From NCBI GenBank assembly GCA_963575745.1, contig CAUYUJ010020185.1, positions 86,238-150,237 on the forward strand: a stretch of 64,000 nucleotides of DNA, written 5' to 3'. This document shows positions 9,970-20,939 of the stretch, piece by piece. Source of the stretch: Prorocentrum cordatum (taxonomy: Eukaryota; Sar; Dinophyceae; Prorocentrales; Prorocentraceae). The notes beneath the pieces were generated by a model. That model saw only the letters and a program-made list of their open reading frames with translations, was not told where the DNA came from and did no database searches. Position 1 is the first letter of the stretch. Each line of letters begins with the position of its first letter. The position numbers and the translations under genes were made by a program.

Positions 9970-10768
9970 AGAAGTTAAACGTGGTGATCCCCCTGAGCGA
10001 AACGGGGGCTGGACACTACACTGCGAAATGGACCTTCTGAATCGGGACCCGAAGAATACAGTCAGGCGGCAGGTCGAGACTCCAACCGTGCGCGTGGTAG
10101 ACCTCGAAGACAGACAGGAGTTGCTGGCTCCAAGTTTTAAGTAGGGCTGGGCCGGAGCCCTCGGACTAGGAGGCAGATCACGGAGCTGTTCTCCCCGCAA
10201 CGCGTGGTCCGGGTCCCAGAGGCGACCAACACAGATCAAAGGAAGGCCTGACTCTGTACCAAGTGACAAGCTGGGATGTGGACAAATCAGCGGACTACGC
10301 GGAGATGTGGAGGAATCTCATCGAGAAAGAGCCGTACTATGTGACCATGAGCCCCCCGTGCGGGAAGTTACCCACCATGCAGCGGTGTAGCCCACTGGAG
10401 AGACGGGTGGACATCAAGCAAGAATGTGCTGATGTACGACGGGCTGTTGGATTGGTTCACAGTGTCGGGGAGGTGGCACTGTATCAGATGGAACACGGCC
10501 GACATTTACTTCGTGCACGAGGCGCCCCCAAGGAGGCCACAAAGTTCCAGTGATGATGGCGCTGCGGAATCTCAGAGGCGTGTACTCAGGCGTTGCTGGC
10601 GGGTATGAGTTCGGACTGCGGTGCCCAGACACCCTCAAGCTGATGCCCAAGCGCTGGGAGTTCGTGACGTCGGCCGTGTAGGTAGCGAGAGCAGTTGATC
10701 GGCGTTGCGAAAGCGGACATGAGCATAAGCATGCTGAAGGCCTACTACGGTTTGGTGTCAAGAAGACG
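9970..10768 (+). pseudogene. copia-1 pol linker with SPPCGK segment
   Basis: Between protease and integrase lie broken frames. At 10263-10553 one reads TSWDVDKSADYAEMWRNLIE, then EPYYVTMSPPCGKLPTMQ, then VALYQMEHGRHLLRARGAP. The SPPC motif followed by a polar stretch recalls the PC loop of cytosine methyltransferase-like proteins. An extra segment of this kind is something I associate with dinoflagellate copia polyproteins. Its function is unknown, and the resemblance to a methyltransferase is weak. Confidence 0.5.
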
Positions 10769-12233
10769 GTGTACAGTCAGCGGTATCCTCCGAGGCTGGG
10801 GCGAGCAATCATGACGGGATTGACCCGCCAGCGGCATGCAGATGAGAAACGGAGAGAGTTGGCATGTTGTGCAGTTCAGGAGCAGGCGGAGGAAATTGAC
10901 GAAGAAGCGGATGAGACGCAGGATGTCTTGCGCCGGCCTCACAGCGCAATCCTGAACAGTCTGCGGAAGCTGCACGTGCAGCTGGGCCACTGCAAGAATA
11001 ACGCGTTGGTGAGACATCTTCGTCATACGCACGCCACGGACCAGGCGATCAAGGAAGCCTACGAGTTTCACTGTTCAGAGTGCGAAGGCATGAAAAGCCC
11101 AAGAATTGCTCATGACAACAACTCCGCGGAGGCCCACCTACCCTTGAAGTACGTAAGCATGGACTGCAAGGACATGCCCCGCTGGATCAAGGGGGAGAGG
11201 GTAACATGTCTAGGGATCATCGACGAGACGAACTTGCTGCATCAGACCTCGACCAACCTCACGGACAAGTTCATGTAGACATGGGTGCGCCCATACGTGC
11301 GCCCTCGATGGCTGAAGGTGGATCCACATCGCGCCCAAGTAAGTGATTCCTGAACTGGTGAGAGCGTCAGGGCATCGAGGTGGAGCACACTGCAGGTGGG
11401 GCCAAGGAGCAGAACGGCAAGATCGAACTTCACAACCAGCTCTTCGAGGTGATGCTTGAGGGCGTCATCTCGGAGGCTCAGTCGCTGATGAAGAAAGAAT
11501 GGCGCGAGTGCGTGGCGGAGCCGGTGTTGGCCAAAATAGCATGCTCTAGGTGACGGGCTTGTCTCCGATGCAGCTGGTGTTCGGGCGCAACCTGGAGATC
11601 CCAGGTGGCGTCATGCAGGACAACCCCGGCATCATCTCCAACAGCGCGATGATCCATTACCAGGTGGCCGCACATCAGATGCGCATTCGAACCATCGCCC
11701 TGGTCAAGGTGCTCATGGAGCAGGATGAGCTCACCACGAAAAGTTCCCTGGACCCGAGGCCCAGGGTGGTGGTCAAGTACCAGCCAGGAGACATGGTGGC
11801 GGTGTGGAGGATGATGAAGAACAAGGCTATCCCTGGCCGACGAGCTCATCACAGGTGGCGCCCTGGGATATGCATGGGCGAGGTGCGTGGCAACGACTCA
11901 TTCGCACGACCAGGGTCGGTGATCAAGGCATCACCAGAGCAAATGAGGCCGGCGGTACCAGAACAAAGGCACGCGTGGAGAATGGTGGAGGCCGAGCTGC
12001 GCACCAAGCTGGCCGGCCAAAAACATTTCAGCGGACAGCGTTTCCAGGACATCAGGGGCGGACCGAGGCCCCCGAACGAAGAGAAGGTGCCGCTCGATCC
12101 AGATATACTTATGTCCCTCCTTTACCGCACGGGCCTGCCGCCTAATGTGCCTTCATGTGTCACTCACTGCGCTGAGCCGGTGTTTTTGTTGCACCATCCG
12201 AACGCTCCAGCCATGACGCTCAAGCTTGCTTAG
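10769..12233 (+). pseudogene. copia-1 integrase (zinc finger, core, C-terminal region)
   Basis: At 10930-11110 the frame reads LRKLHVQLGHCKNNALVRHL, then HTHATD, then HCSECEG, a GAG-pre-integrase HHCC-type finger. Next come YVSMDCKDMPRWIKGERV and LGIIDETN, with the first catalytic Asp in SMDC. After a stop at 11276, RWLKVDPHRAQV (about 11310) and GAKEQNGKIELHNQLFEVML (about 11396-11460) supply the later core motifs, with the last catalytic Glu in NGKIE. A new frame from 11550 gives GLSPMQLVFGRNLEIPGG and VKYQPGDMVAVWRMM, the usual C-terminal region. At least three frame changes or stops make it non-functional. Confidence 0.85.
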
Positions 12234-12689
12234 CGCAAAAACGATCGATCCAGAACCTGCTGAGCCGCGAGCGGAAGACGGAATCGGAGAACCAGAAGTG
12301 GAGGACCGTGGCGATGAGGAGGCGCAGCATCCCGCAGGTGGCAGACGCGTCAAGAGCAAGGTGACCTCCCAGGAAGGCAAGCGCGCGGTGAAGGAGACCG
12401 ACGTCCTGGGGGAGAACCACGTCGCGGAGGACGTCGAGGAGAACGAGGACACGAAGAGGCCGAGGACAGAGGGCAGAGCGCAGCCAGGGCAGCAGGTCGG
12501 CGGCGTCATGTATTCCCCGAGTGCGCCGAGTCCCCCTCTCATCGACTCGGCGGAAGCGCGCATGGCGGAGTGCACGGACGAGGATATGCTCGTCGGAGTG
12601 TGGACTTCTTGCTCACCCAGGGCAGCAAAGAGCTGGATTTGAAAGAAACGATACAAAAAATGGCTGGAAAGGACCCCAAAGCAAGGTCA
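12234..12689 (+). pseudogene. copia-1 integrase-reverse transcriptase linker
   Basis: An acidic and basic low-complexity frame (for example EEAQHPAGGRRVKSKVTSQ, then DVLGENHVAEDVEENED) runs from 12226 to 12642 and passes into VDFLLTQGSKELDLKE in another frame. Such variable, charged linkers sit between integrase and reverse transcriptase in copia elements. No domain is recognised. Confidence 0.45.
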
Positions 12690-13134
12690 TGATCGAGCGC
12701 GCGCACGAGAAGGAGATGACGAGTTTTGTGAAGGACACGAAGGTGTGGAAGCCAGTCGACTTGGAAAGTCGAGATCCCTGCGGACTCGAGTACCCGAACG
12801 TATACTGCAACCTCGACCTGTGCTCACATCCACGCACGATGACGACGGCAACGAGGAGGTGAAGTGTTGGTGCACGCTGCAGGGCTTCAAGGGCCCAGAC
12901 ATCCTGGACACGGTGCGCGAAGGTCGAACAGCGAGCCCCACCACGTCCATGAACGGGCGGCCTCGTGCAAACTCGAGATGGCCATCGGGGATGCGAAGTC
13001 AACGACCAAACAGAGCGATTTACGTGACGATGCCCAAAGCACAAGTGATGGAGGGCACGCACGCAGCCCAGCTGTTGGAAAGCACATACAAGGAACACCC
13101 GAACTCTGGAGTTGAACCTTCAGGCATAAGCTAG
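12690..13134 (+). pseudogene. copia-1 reverse transcriptase, N-terminal part
   Basis: Reads ERAHEKEMTSFVKDTKVWKP in one frame, then in a second frame VKCWCTLQGFKGPDILDTV and REGRTASPTTSMNGR, then YVTMPKAQVMEGTH in a third. The K-x-R-x-x-x-QGF-x-DPD and TASPT blocks are the fingers motifs of copia reverse transcriptases. The palm with its catalytic Asp pair is not recognised before the element ends. The 13135-13530 remainder has open frames on both strands, neither of which I can match to RNase H. Confidence 0.65.
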
Positions 13135-13536
13135 CAGTCAGCAAGTATCCGTCCTTCAGGCTCAAAGCCTCGAAGCTTTGGCCGAGGATAACGATGTCAA
13201 GGCGGCAGGCAGCAATGCCACCCAGGCCTTCAGCATCATTCCGCGACGCATGCACGGCTTGAAAGCAATGGAGGCGAGCGATGGCTCGAACGACATGCTC
13301 ACCTTGAGGCGAAGCGCGTGTCCGAAAATGCAAGTCATCTCCTCGCACGGCTTGTGAGACCCAAAGAACACGCGAACCATCACCTGGGCTCATGCCAAGC
13401 TTGATTCCCCAGACAAGATCAAGAGCGAGGACTTGCAATCCGAGAAGCTCAAAAAGGGCTCGAAGACCACGCGAAACAAATTCACTGGGCATCACGTTCT
13501 CCGACAACGCTGCTCTACATGCAGGGAGCGGGGCTG

Positions 13537-16115
13537 ACTAGACAGGATGTAGTTGCACGCGTAAAGCCCACCACCTGCCCGAACACCACCAGGTACATTT
13601 AATGTTTATAATGGCTCTGAAGAGGAGGCCCACAAAGACTCTGGGGGCAGGTTCAACAAGAGGAACTGCCCACAGCCATAGTGGCCGCACATACGCTGCA
13701 GCGAGATGTTCCCGCACATCACTTGCACCAGGAAAAGCTCTGGAGGATTTGAACAGCACGGTGTAGTTTGTTCCAGCCACCTCGGGGCCGAATAAGTACA
13801 CTTGGGTTTCCAGGATCACAAACGAATCCTAGATGTTCGATCTCATCTCCTTGACCTTTTACCCACATCTGGCGTTTCCCAACATTCTCGGAATAATCGA
13901 TAGAATCGTCGAACTGCCTCGCGATGGCTAAACGGCGCTCCAATACTTCGGGGGCCTCAGGGCCCGTCGCAGCAAGGCTCCAATCATCCATATAGGCCCA
14001 ACCATGCCGGCTTACACCCCCAAGGAACAAGGGTCGCTACCATGGCCCAGGAGGCACAAGAGCCCCCCTGGGGGGGGGGGCCCAAGAGAGACCCAGAGAG
14101 GTTCCGCGGGCTCGTTGCTGACGCAACACACCCGCCCCCCCCCCCCCCCCCCCACCCCCCCCCCCCCCACCCCCGCGCGGCAAGGTAGGAATACACGACG
14201 GCGCCAGGGGCACACCCCCGTCCACGAGCAGCAGCCGCAGCGCCATGATCTATAGTATCATGCGATTTTGATAAACCCATTTCTGCACCACGATCGGCAC
14301 CTTCAGCAAGCCAAGCAGACACATCATGGATCACGGCAGCGTTCTTTTTGCAGGCAGATTGATTTCCAGCAGCTTGAGGGAGAGCCGCTGCAAGAGCACA
14401 GAGCCGGATGCGGACCGCAACAGGAGCAACAGATATTGGGCGGCTCTCGTTCTCGTCTTTCTTGGGGATCCCGACGACGCGCCAAGGAAAAAGCGCCCCT
14501 AGTAGCTTGCGCCCAGGGTTGCCACAAACCGAACGAGAGACCCTGCGGTTGCGACCCGTACTTCGTATAACTCGGAAAGCATGGGGGGGCCACGACACGC
14601 AGGACTCTGAACTCACGGACGGCCCATCCATCACGGCCCTCAGCTCCGTGACATTTCTTGAAGACACTCATGAAGGTGTCGAAGTCGGGGGCCCAACGCT
14701 TAGAACACGCACTATGTGGGAACGGGCGGGCAGACGCATTTGCCCACTCCTTCCACGCCTGAACTTCGGAACTTTGGGAGTGGATTCATAGCCAGCAAGG
14801 CGCCAGCAAGCTTCCCACTCCTTGCTCACTCCCTCGGCGTCGAAACCAGCGGCAGGGCTCGGGGCCTTGAAAACTGGCGTTGTCAGCTTGGACACGTCGG
14901 CGGACCATTCCTTGCAATTTGCGGCCCAAGTCCGCCGCCTGGACTCGGCAGCTCTTCTTTCGTGCTCTGTGATGGAACTATTCAGCGGCTCAAGTACTTG
15001 GCCGTAGGACGGCCAGCCGTCACTTGGAAGCAGTAGCCCACCAACCACAACACAAACATAAAACCTAACAACCCGCTGGTCAACTTCCCGAATGGGTCCC
15101 GCGTGAAACTTGACCCGCTCATTAACCACACGATGCAACCTACGAAGGCGACGGAGGGCAACGGACTCCCCGAGGTTGCGGGCGGCGGGTTTCGCCGCGG
15201 GCCCCACGGTGGGGGCCGACCCTTCGGGCGCTCAGCTTCACGAGGTACTTGGGCCCACTGGCGGATCTCAGCTCGCTCCAGAGCGGCTTCAGCACGAGAA
15301 TGCCACGCTTTCCATTGTTGCTCCATGTCGGCGTGGGGCGACGGCTTGACGACAGTCCGGTTGATTTCCTCCTCGAGCGGCTGACGGCCCCCAGGAGTGA
15401 CAAACGCAACATTGCGAGCTTCGCACAGAGCCGCACGCCGAAGGCGCTGCAGGGAGGAGCCTGCGGGGACCTCGCACTCATTGATATCATGCACTGCGAG
15501 TCCATGATAGGGGATCCCCCCGATGAACGCCGCACCTTTCTGAACTGGAGCGCGAGGGGGGGGGCTGTCCAGCGCTGACACCTGGCGGGGCCCGCGCCCG
15601 CAGAAGTCGTCGGAGTAGGCGAAGCCGATACCGACCAACCAAAATTCAACATGCTGGAATACCTCGGGAACCAACTGAGATCTCCAAGGATGCAAACATC
15701 GTGACCGAGGGCCTGACACCACTCTATCAGAGAGACAAACCAGCGATCATCCCCGCGCACTGGCCCACAGGCCGAAACAATTGCACCAGAGGGTGTTCTC
15801 ACTGCAATAACCCGATCCTTCAGAACACTGTTTCGAACGACTGAGATCTTGCCAAGCGTACTTTTCCAAAGAACAGCCGCGCCGCCTTGAATGGCTGAAA
15901 CGTTTGCTCGCTTCTGATGGGGGCTCACTGCGTGCGACCCCCCAACCAAACGCACGTCCCAATTGGATGACTAGGATGCGCTTCAAAATGACAGATCTCC
16001 TGCAGCGCGAGGAAGCTCAACTTCTTCGCCTCAGGGTCGGCAATGGTGCTCCAAGCTCTCACACGAGTCAGGCTCGCGACATTGGTAGTTCCAGCGTCTG
16101 CGGAACCTGCAACAG
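13537..16115 (-). pseudogene. LINE endonuclease-reverse transcriptase (ORF2)
   Basis: Begins with NVASLTRVRAWSTIAD and FLALQEICH (endonuclease with the LQE motif, about 16105-15990). Further on it reads GGAAVLWKSTLGKISVVRN, VIAVRTPSGAIVSACGP and DVCILGDLSW, as in exonuclease-endonuclease-phosphatase domains. The reverse transcriptase follows: WRVVGIPKKDENESRPISVA (about 14480), MGLSKSHDTIDH, then the catalytic box YMDD at 13994-13983 in AYMDDWSLAATGPEA, and DEIEHLGFVCDP. The last part is FRAIINIKCTWWCSGRWWA, reaching 13540. Frames change at least four times, and a poly-C/G run at 14127-14172 replaces conserved codons. Confidence 0.8.
14127..14172. repeat. Long C-rich homopolymer tract in the LINE
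   Basis: Runs of more than ten C interrupted by single A bases. On the minus strand this is a G-rich block inside the reverse transcriptase frame, a likely frameshift hotspot or a place where the assembly may be inaccurate. Confidence 0.85.
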
Positions 16116-16164
16116 AATAAGGCTTTTTGAATTCGAGCTCTCCTCCGCCAACCAGCGGATCTAG

Positions 16165-17599
16165 TCAAGAAGAGGAGGGGCCACTTGCCGCCGATGTCGA
16201 GGAGGTAGCGACCGAAAATGATGCAGCGCGCTGGGCTTCCTTCTTGCGGCGCTTGTACTCATAGTTCCTCTTGAGAGCTGCTTGCCGTTGTCCAGGTGTG
16301 GAGCTGACCCACTTCCTCTTGGCCCGCTCCGCGTTCTGCTTGTTGGGGCGCACCCGGCGCTTCTGGATGTAGCGCCGCCGCGTCTCCTTGTACTTCTCAC
16401 GGGCTACTTCGGCTGTCTTTCTTTTGAACTCTTGGCACTTGACAGGGTCGCTCACAATCTTGGCACGACGATCGCGTAGCAATTTGAGATGGCGCTCCCG
16501 CTCCTTGTTCGCCTTCACCGCCCCGGCAGCAATGATCCGCAACTTCCGAAGGGTAAATCGTCCTGGTCGGGCTCGGCATGGCTGCACTTCGGCATTCTGA
16601 GGGCGTTTGCATCGACCACGTCGGTGACAAAGACAACTTTCAACTGTAGTTTCCTGTACCATGTCGAAATCCCAATCGCAAGAGGCCTCTCGGCGAATGG
16701 CAGCTCTGCTGGATCTCCACGCGCGGTACTTCTGCTTCCATTATTCTAGCTTGCGCTTCCGAGTCGTAGACTGACTCTGAATAGCGACTGTAGCAGCTAG
16801 GTTCTTGGCAAACTGGTTCTTGCACTGTGGGCGATCACATCCTTGGCATTGACGCCAGCGCCGCCGCCCTCTCGGCGACGCTCTGGCGCGGCGAGGCCCG
16901 TGGGCGCACGTCCACAAGGACACCTGATCGCCAGGCTGAGCTAGAAGAGGTCCATCAGAATCAGCGACTCCAAAAGCGCTTCGCGCTTTGCTGGACGTCG
17001 CTCGGGAGACTCCGAGGAGGTCGCGAGCTGCAGCGCGGCTGGAGCGCACAGAGCTGAGGCCGAGGAGCGACCTGGCGTGTGCAACTGCTGTCTTACTCTG
17101 CTTGGCGTTGGAAGAGCTTGCCACGCTCTTGGCTCCGCAAGTGACATCCACAGGGGACGGGGGCATGCCTGCTTTCCATTGTGCTTCAACGTCGGCTGGA
17201 AGGGCAGCTTGGGAGACACGGCGTTGGTAGTGTCGGCGAGCAAGCGTCAGCCAGATGGCCCCCTTCCGCTTGCGCCCGCCAAGCGGGGGCGGGGCGGGCG
17301 GGCCGCAGAGCGTCCGCGTCGAGCCGGTCACGGCCCAAATGAACATGTCGCACTGTGCGCATGCTGCAGCAGCTCGCACTGCCAGCGCGGTAGCACATGT
17401 CGTTGATGTCGCAATCTGCTCGATGAAAGGGTCGTCTCTCTCGAGGCCGCACCCCTGGCGCTTCTTGGTCAGTTCGTCGGAGACCAGGAGGCGGAGGGGG
17501 GCCTGGATGCGACCGCCAACAAACAGGTCCATGGGCGATGCCGGCTGCGCATTCGGCCCCAAGGGCTGAAGAGCGCCACCCGTTGCGACGAGCAAGCAA
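16165..17599 (-). pseudogene. Basic, cysteine-containing ORFs between LINE ORF1 and ORF2
   Basis: Two minus-strand frames follow each other. The first (17595-16741) has SLLGLSSVRSSRAAARDLLG, CAHGPRR and CQGCDRPQCKNQFAKN (a possible zinc-binding cluster), and ends in RKRKLE. The second (16662-16165) is very Lys/Arg rich, with EFKRKTAEVAREKYKETRRR and NYEYKRRKKEAQRAA, and ends in a serine-rich tail. They may be parts of one frameshifted protein belonging to the LINE or to another repeated gene. I do not recognise the family. Confidence 0.4.
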
Positions 17600-17634
17600 T
17601 CGCCTCCGCCAGCGTTGTCGCGCTCCGAGGCCCG

Positions 17635-18678
17635 CTACTTCCAGGGGGCTTCACCGGGTCCTTCCGCTTTCTTGGGTGCGGGGGCCGTTCCCCCTTCATT
17701 CGGGCCCTTTCCTTCGGATTTGCTCCCGGCGGCGGCGCCGCCAGCCGCGGGGGCAGGGGCGGCGGCCGCAGGGCGCCCAAGTGATTGTTGGACAGCTGGG
17801 ACGGCTTCAGCTGCAGGTGGGCGACGCTTGGGCAGTGGTGCACCCCAGGCGGGCAACGGCTCGGCTGTCGCTTCCCCTGCCTGGGTCTTGCCTTTGCCTC
17901 CGCCGCCGACAAACATGGCCACGGCCGCTCCACTGGAGAATTGAAAGGCTGCCCGAGTCGATGCGTCGGGTAATTCAGCTCGAAAATGCCAGCGCCTGAC
18001 TCCCAGGCGCGTCACCATCTACACCTTAGTAAAGCCACGCTGGGTGCGCCACTTTGCAACTTCGTCTTCTGTAGACCACGTCTCCAATCCTTTCGTGATC
18101 GTCCACTTGAGCGGAAGGGCGGTCTCGTCCGCGACAGTTCCTCGGGCGATGACGCCCAGGGGGGCATTGGCGCTCGGCCGATAGATCAGACGTCCTGAAC
18201 TTTGACCAGCAGCAGCTTTAACTCGAGAGAAGCACTTGGCATCTTCCTCCTCGTCTCCACGCTGAAACCATCTCGGGATTTCCTCTGACTTCTGCTCTGA
18301 TAAGAAAATACATGCTGGGAGATGAACGGCAAAGAGGGGCGCTCGTGCATCCTCTCGGCAAACCAACGCACAGGTAAATGCCGTCTTGCACTCCAACGCG
18401 CCCTTGATCTTGACGATGCCTTTCCTCACGGCGGAGTCAAAGGCCAGAGCTAGCAAGGGCATGGGGTCCTGCTGGGCACGTCCGTAAACATCACTGTCAC
18501 AATGCGCCTCCGCGAAAGTGAGCCTCGCCGTCAAGATGGCCAACTTAGCAGGCTGACTCTCATCATCTTCGGCGGCCTTTGGCAGAGTCGACTCGGAGGG
18601 AGCTCCAGGCCCATCTTGAACGACCCAGGCCTCGGCAGTAGTGGGGCCACTCTTGCCCTCGACCAAGACATCATCCAA
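17635..18678 (-). pseudogene. LINE ORF1-like protein with internal amber stop
   Basis: Frame 18678-18019 reads MDDVLVEGKSGPTTAEAW, then IPRWFQRGDEEEDAKCFSRV, TALPLKWTITKGLETWSTED and EVAKWRTQRGFTKV. A TAG stop follows, after which the same frame continues LGVRRWHFRAELPDASTRAA and a Gly/Pro/Ala-rich tail to 17635. The pairing of an alpha-helical EVAKWRTQRGF with a W-x-F-R-A strand across the stop looks like one broken domain, similar to RNA-recognition-type folds in LINE ORF1 proteins. The assignment to this LINE comes from order and strand. Confidence 0.5.
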
Positions 18679-19435
18679 CTCTGCAGTCGGTTGCCCAGGC
18701 CATTATTGCAGCCCTGACCTGAACAAAACAGATGCAGCATCATACTTCATTCCAGTAGCAAGCTTCCACGGGACCGCCTTCGCATGCCCGGCTTCATTCT
18801 GACGCGATCACTGTTGGCCCCTCCAACTGCTTCTCTCGAACAGATTAGGCTTGAAATACTGCAGCACCGTTCCACGCGAGAGTCCACAGGCGATGAAACG
18901 TCTCCTGGGTCAGTCGTGATGCAGACGTAGATGTGGCATTCAATACACTAGTCGCTTCTCGCCCAGCACTAGTGTTCACCGAGGCATGCACGTGACTGTC
19001 GAGGATCTTGCGTGCTCCACTGACCACCTCTGCATCATCAGGAACATATTTTGCGGCATCCGCATTGGCAGCATCTCCCTCGGCTTGACCAGCAGGGGCC
19101 CCCCTTTGGGTCCTTCAGGCTCAGGCAGCCTGGCGGTGCCCACGGCACGTGTCGCAGCGATCGTTGCTCGGCGGCTGGCGCCCTTGAGGACCCCCACAAG
19201 GGACTCCAGTTCGCTCTGCATATTCTGCACCATGTGCAAGTGGATGTTGGCTGTCGCCTTGGCCTCGGACACGCCAGCACCCGACTTCCCCCCCTTCTTC
19301 TTCTTGGGTTTGCCCCCTCCATAGAGCGGGTCGTGGACAGCTCGATCAGATAGATCGCCACGAGGGGGAAGCTCGTCAGCTTCGCTTTCGAGATCAAGGT
19401 TCGCACCCAGCAAGGCACTGCACCCGCCGACCCCG
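18679..19435 (-). other. Unassigned minus-strand open region upstream of LINE ORF1
   Basis: A minus-strand frame from about 19430 to 18976 contains PLYGGGKPKKKKGGKSGAG and HLHMVQNMQSELESLVGVLK, which could be the N-terminal part of the LINE ORF1 product. A stop-rich stretch separates it from 18678. The frame continues beyond 19435 only as a shadow of the plus-strand copia fragment. Confidence 0.3.
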
Positions 19436-19968
19436 GGGACCGCGTCGGACGGGTCCAGGGGGGTGATCTCCTCGTCGGCGCCCAGCTGTCGAAGGAGATC
19501 AACGAGTACGGGCTGGGAAACCAACCGCTGCAGTGGAGGCGCACCTTCGAGCGGTTCATGTTGGAGGAACTGAAGATCGAGCAGCACCCGATGGACCCGT
19601 TCGTGGTTCTGCGGCGTGAGCCAGCGACCGAAGATACCAAGTCCCAGGCCCAGCGTGAACGGATGTCCATAATCCCGTTCGCGGCGGGCCAAGCTCGCGA
19701 TCATTTGCGTGGCGAGCAAGGGGCTCTGCATGTCAATGACCAGGTCATCGGCGGCTCTGGACTGTCGTGGACTGAGGTCATGGACAAGTTGCGAGCGATA
19801 CTTCCTTTTCGCATGTGGGCTGCGGGATCAAAGGACTGCAAGGAACCAATGCTCACCCAAAAGTCAGACTACTCGATGATGAAGTCTCAGTCTGAACATG
19901 CCGAGAGGATCGTGCCAGCGAAGACCCGTCGCGCGGCCAAGCCCGATGACCTGCGCTCCCGCAGCTGA
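19436..19968 (+). pseudogene. copia-2: reverse transcriptase palm fragment
   Basis: Plus-strand frame reads LQWRRTFERFMLEELKIEQH, then PMDPFVVLRREP, GALHVNDQVIGGSG, KLRAILPFRMWAAGSKDC and KSDYSMMKSQSEHAERI. The order (W..., QHPxDPxxF, HVDD-like box, KYPF-like segment, strand before RNase H) fits a copia reverse transcriptase. The catalytic pair is HVND rather than HVDD, so one Asp is missing. It is the part of the enzyme that copia-1 lacks, but it is separated from it by the LINE and 6 kb, so it may be a separate insertion or the far half of a copia split by the LINE. Confidence 0.65.
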
Positions 19969-20939
19969 GCCCGGCCCATAGGAAACTCGCGTCCGAGCAC
20001 CCGATGCTGACTCTGGCCTGGAAGGAGCGCGCGCCCGCGCTCCCTGAGGGCAAGGGTCTCGTCTTCGACGGACTCGCGCCGATTCCTCGGCGCGCGCAGC
20101 ATGGGCAAGTGAGGTCGGGAGTCTGCTGCGAAGACCTGGAGCGGCGCCGGCGGCACTAGTCGGGGCCGGCGTCGGTCCGATGCGCCATTGCGCGCGGGCG
20201 TCTGTGAGTGGCGTCTCGAGCCGAAGCTTCGGGGCGACAGCGATGGCTGGCTGACGGGTCGCGCAATCGCCTGCATCCCGAAGTGAAAAAGACATTCAAG
20301 GACCTTGCCCCTCCGTCTGTGCCTCGCGCTCGTAGCTCACCATGAAGACTGCGACGCCCTCCATGTCCTGCTCAAAATCGTCGTTGCGATTCTCGCCGGC
20401 GCGGAAGCCGAGGACAGTGACGCTTGGAAGCAAGCCCCCCTGCTCCTGCAATGGCACCGGCGGCATCTGGCAGGGCTCGCCCGGTGGATTCGTAATCGAG
20501 CGCGGCGGTGAAGAGGGCACCATTGGCGGCCCAGGTGATGCCGCAAAGCCTCCTCCGCAGCTGGGGTCGCCGTGGCGACCCACAAGTCGGCGCTGGGGTC
20601 CGAAGGGCCGTCGTCGACTGGCGGCTCGTCTCCCAGCGGCCGTTCTCTGCAGGGAGCATCGACGCCTCTGCCTCGTCATAACGGCTTCACGGCGTCGAAG
20701 CGTGGCAGTGAGAGAAGTGTAAGCATTCTGCACTTGAGAAACCACCAAAGTCAAAATCTTTGACCAACTCGCCTGGGCCAAAGAGGTCTGTTTCCGGAAT
20801 CGGCATCACCCTTCCATTTCCTGTCCTGCCAGCAATTCCCGCCCACATGGCGCGCACGTCCGCAACAGTTACACTACCCATCGCGGATTCTAGGATTGCC
20901 TCGCCCACCTGTTAACATTGTCCAGATGTACCACGACAT
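19969..20939. other. No gene recognised
   Basis: Open frames exist on both strands (for example 20296-20781 minus, ending NRNDDFEQDMEGVAVFMVS) but show no motif I can name. Given its neighbours this is probably decayed retroelement sequence. Confidence 0.35.

Larger units (their letters stand above)
8345..13530 (+). mobile_element. Decayed Ty1/copia-type LTR retrotransposon (copia-1)
   Basis: The plus strand carries, in order, a gag-like region, an aspartic protease with a DTG motif, an extra pol segment, the HHCC zinc finger plus integrase core, the integrase C-terminal region, and the start of a reverse transcriptase. Integrase before reverse transcriptase is the Ty1/copia order. Reading frames shift repeatedly and carry stops, so the copy is inactive. 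Neither LTR is recognised. It ends abruptly near 13530, where minus-strand LINE sequence begins, so its 3' part (RNase H, LTR) is lost or unrecognisable. It lies antisense to the receptor gene inside the presumed intron. Boundaries are approximate. Confidence 0.85.
13537..18678 (-). mobile_element. Decayed non-LTR retrotransposon (LINE-1 of this window)
   Basis: Minus-strand order is an ORF1-like region (18678-17635), a middle region (17595-16165), then an endonuclease and reverse transcriptase (16115-13537). The 3' end is truncated at the copia-1 border, without the zinc-finger tail that the LINE at 52-57 kb retains. Stops and frameshifts throughout show that the copy is dead. It lies in the same orientation as the receptor gene, inside the presumed intron. 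Confidence 0.75.

Noticed and set aside
12887-13507. Minus-strand 206-codon frame opposite the copia-1 3' end
   Set aside because: It overlaps reverse transcriptase motifs on the plus strand and has no recognisable domain; treated as a shadow.
14012-14255. Gly- or Pro-rich frames around 14.0-14.25 kb
   Set aside because: They derive from the poly-C/G run inside the LINE reverse transcriptase.
19038-19731. Minus-strand frames over 19.44-19.73 kb
   Set aside because: The plus strand carries clear copia palm motifs there (QHPMDPF, HVND), so the minus frames are shadows in that part.
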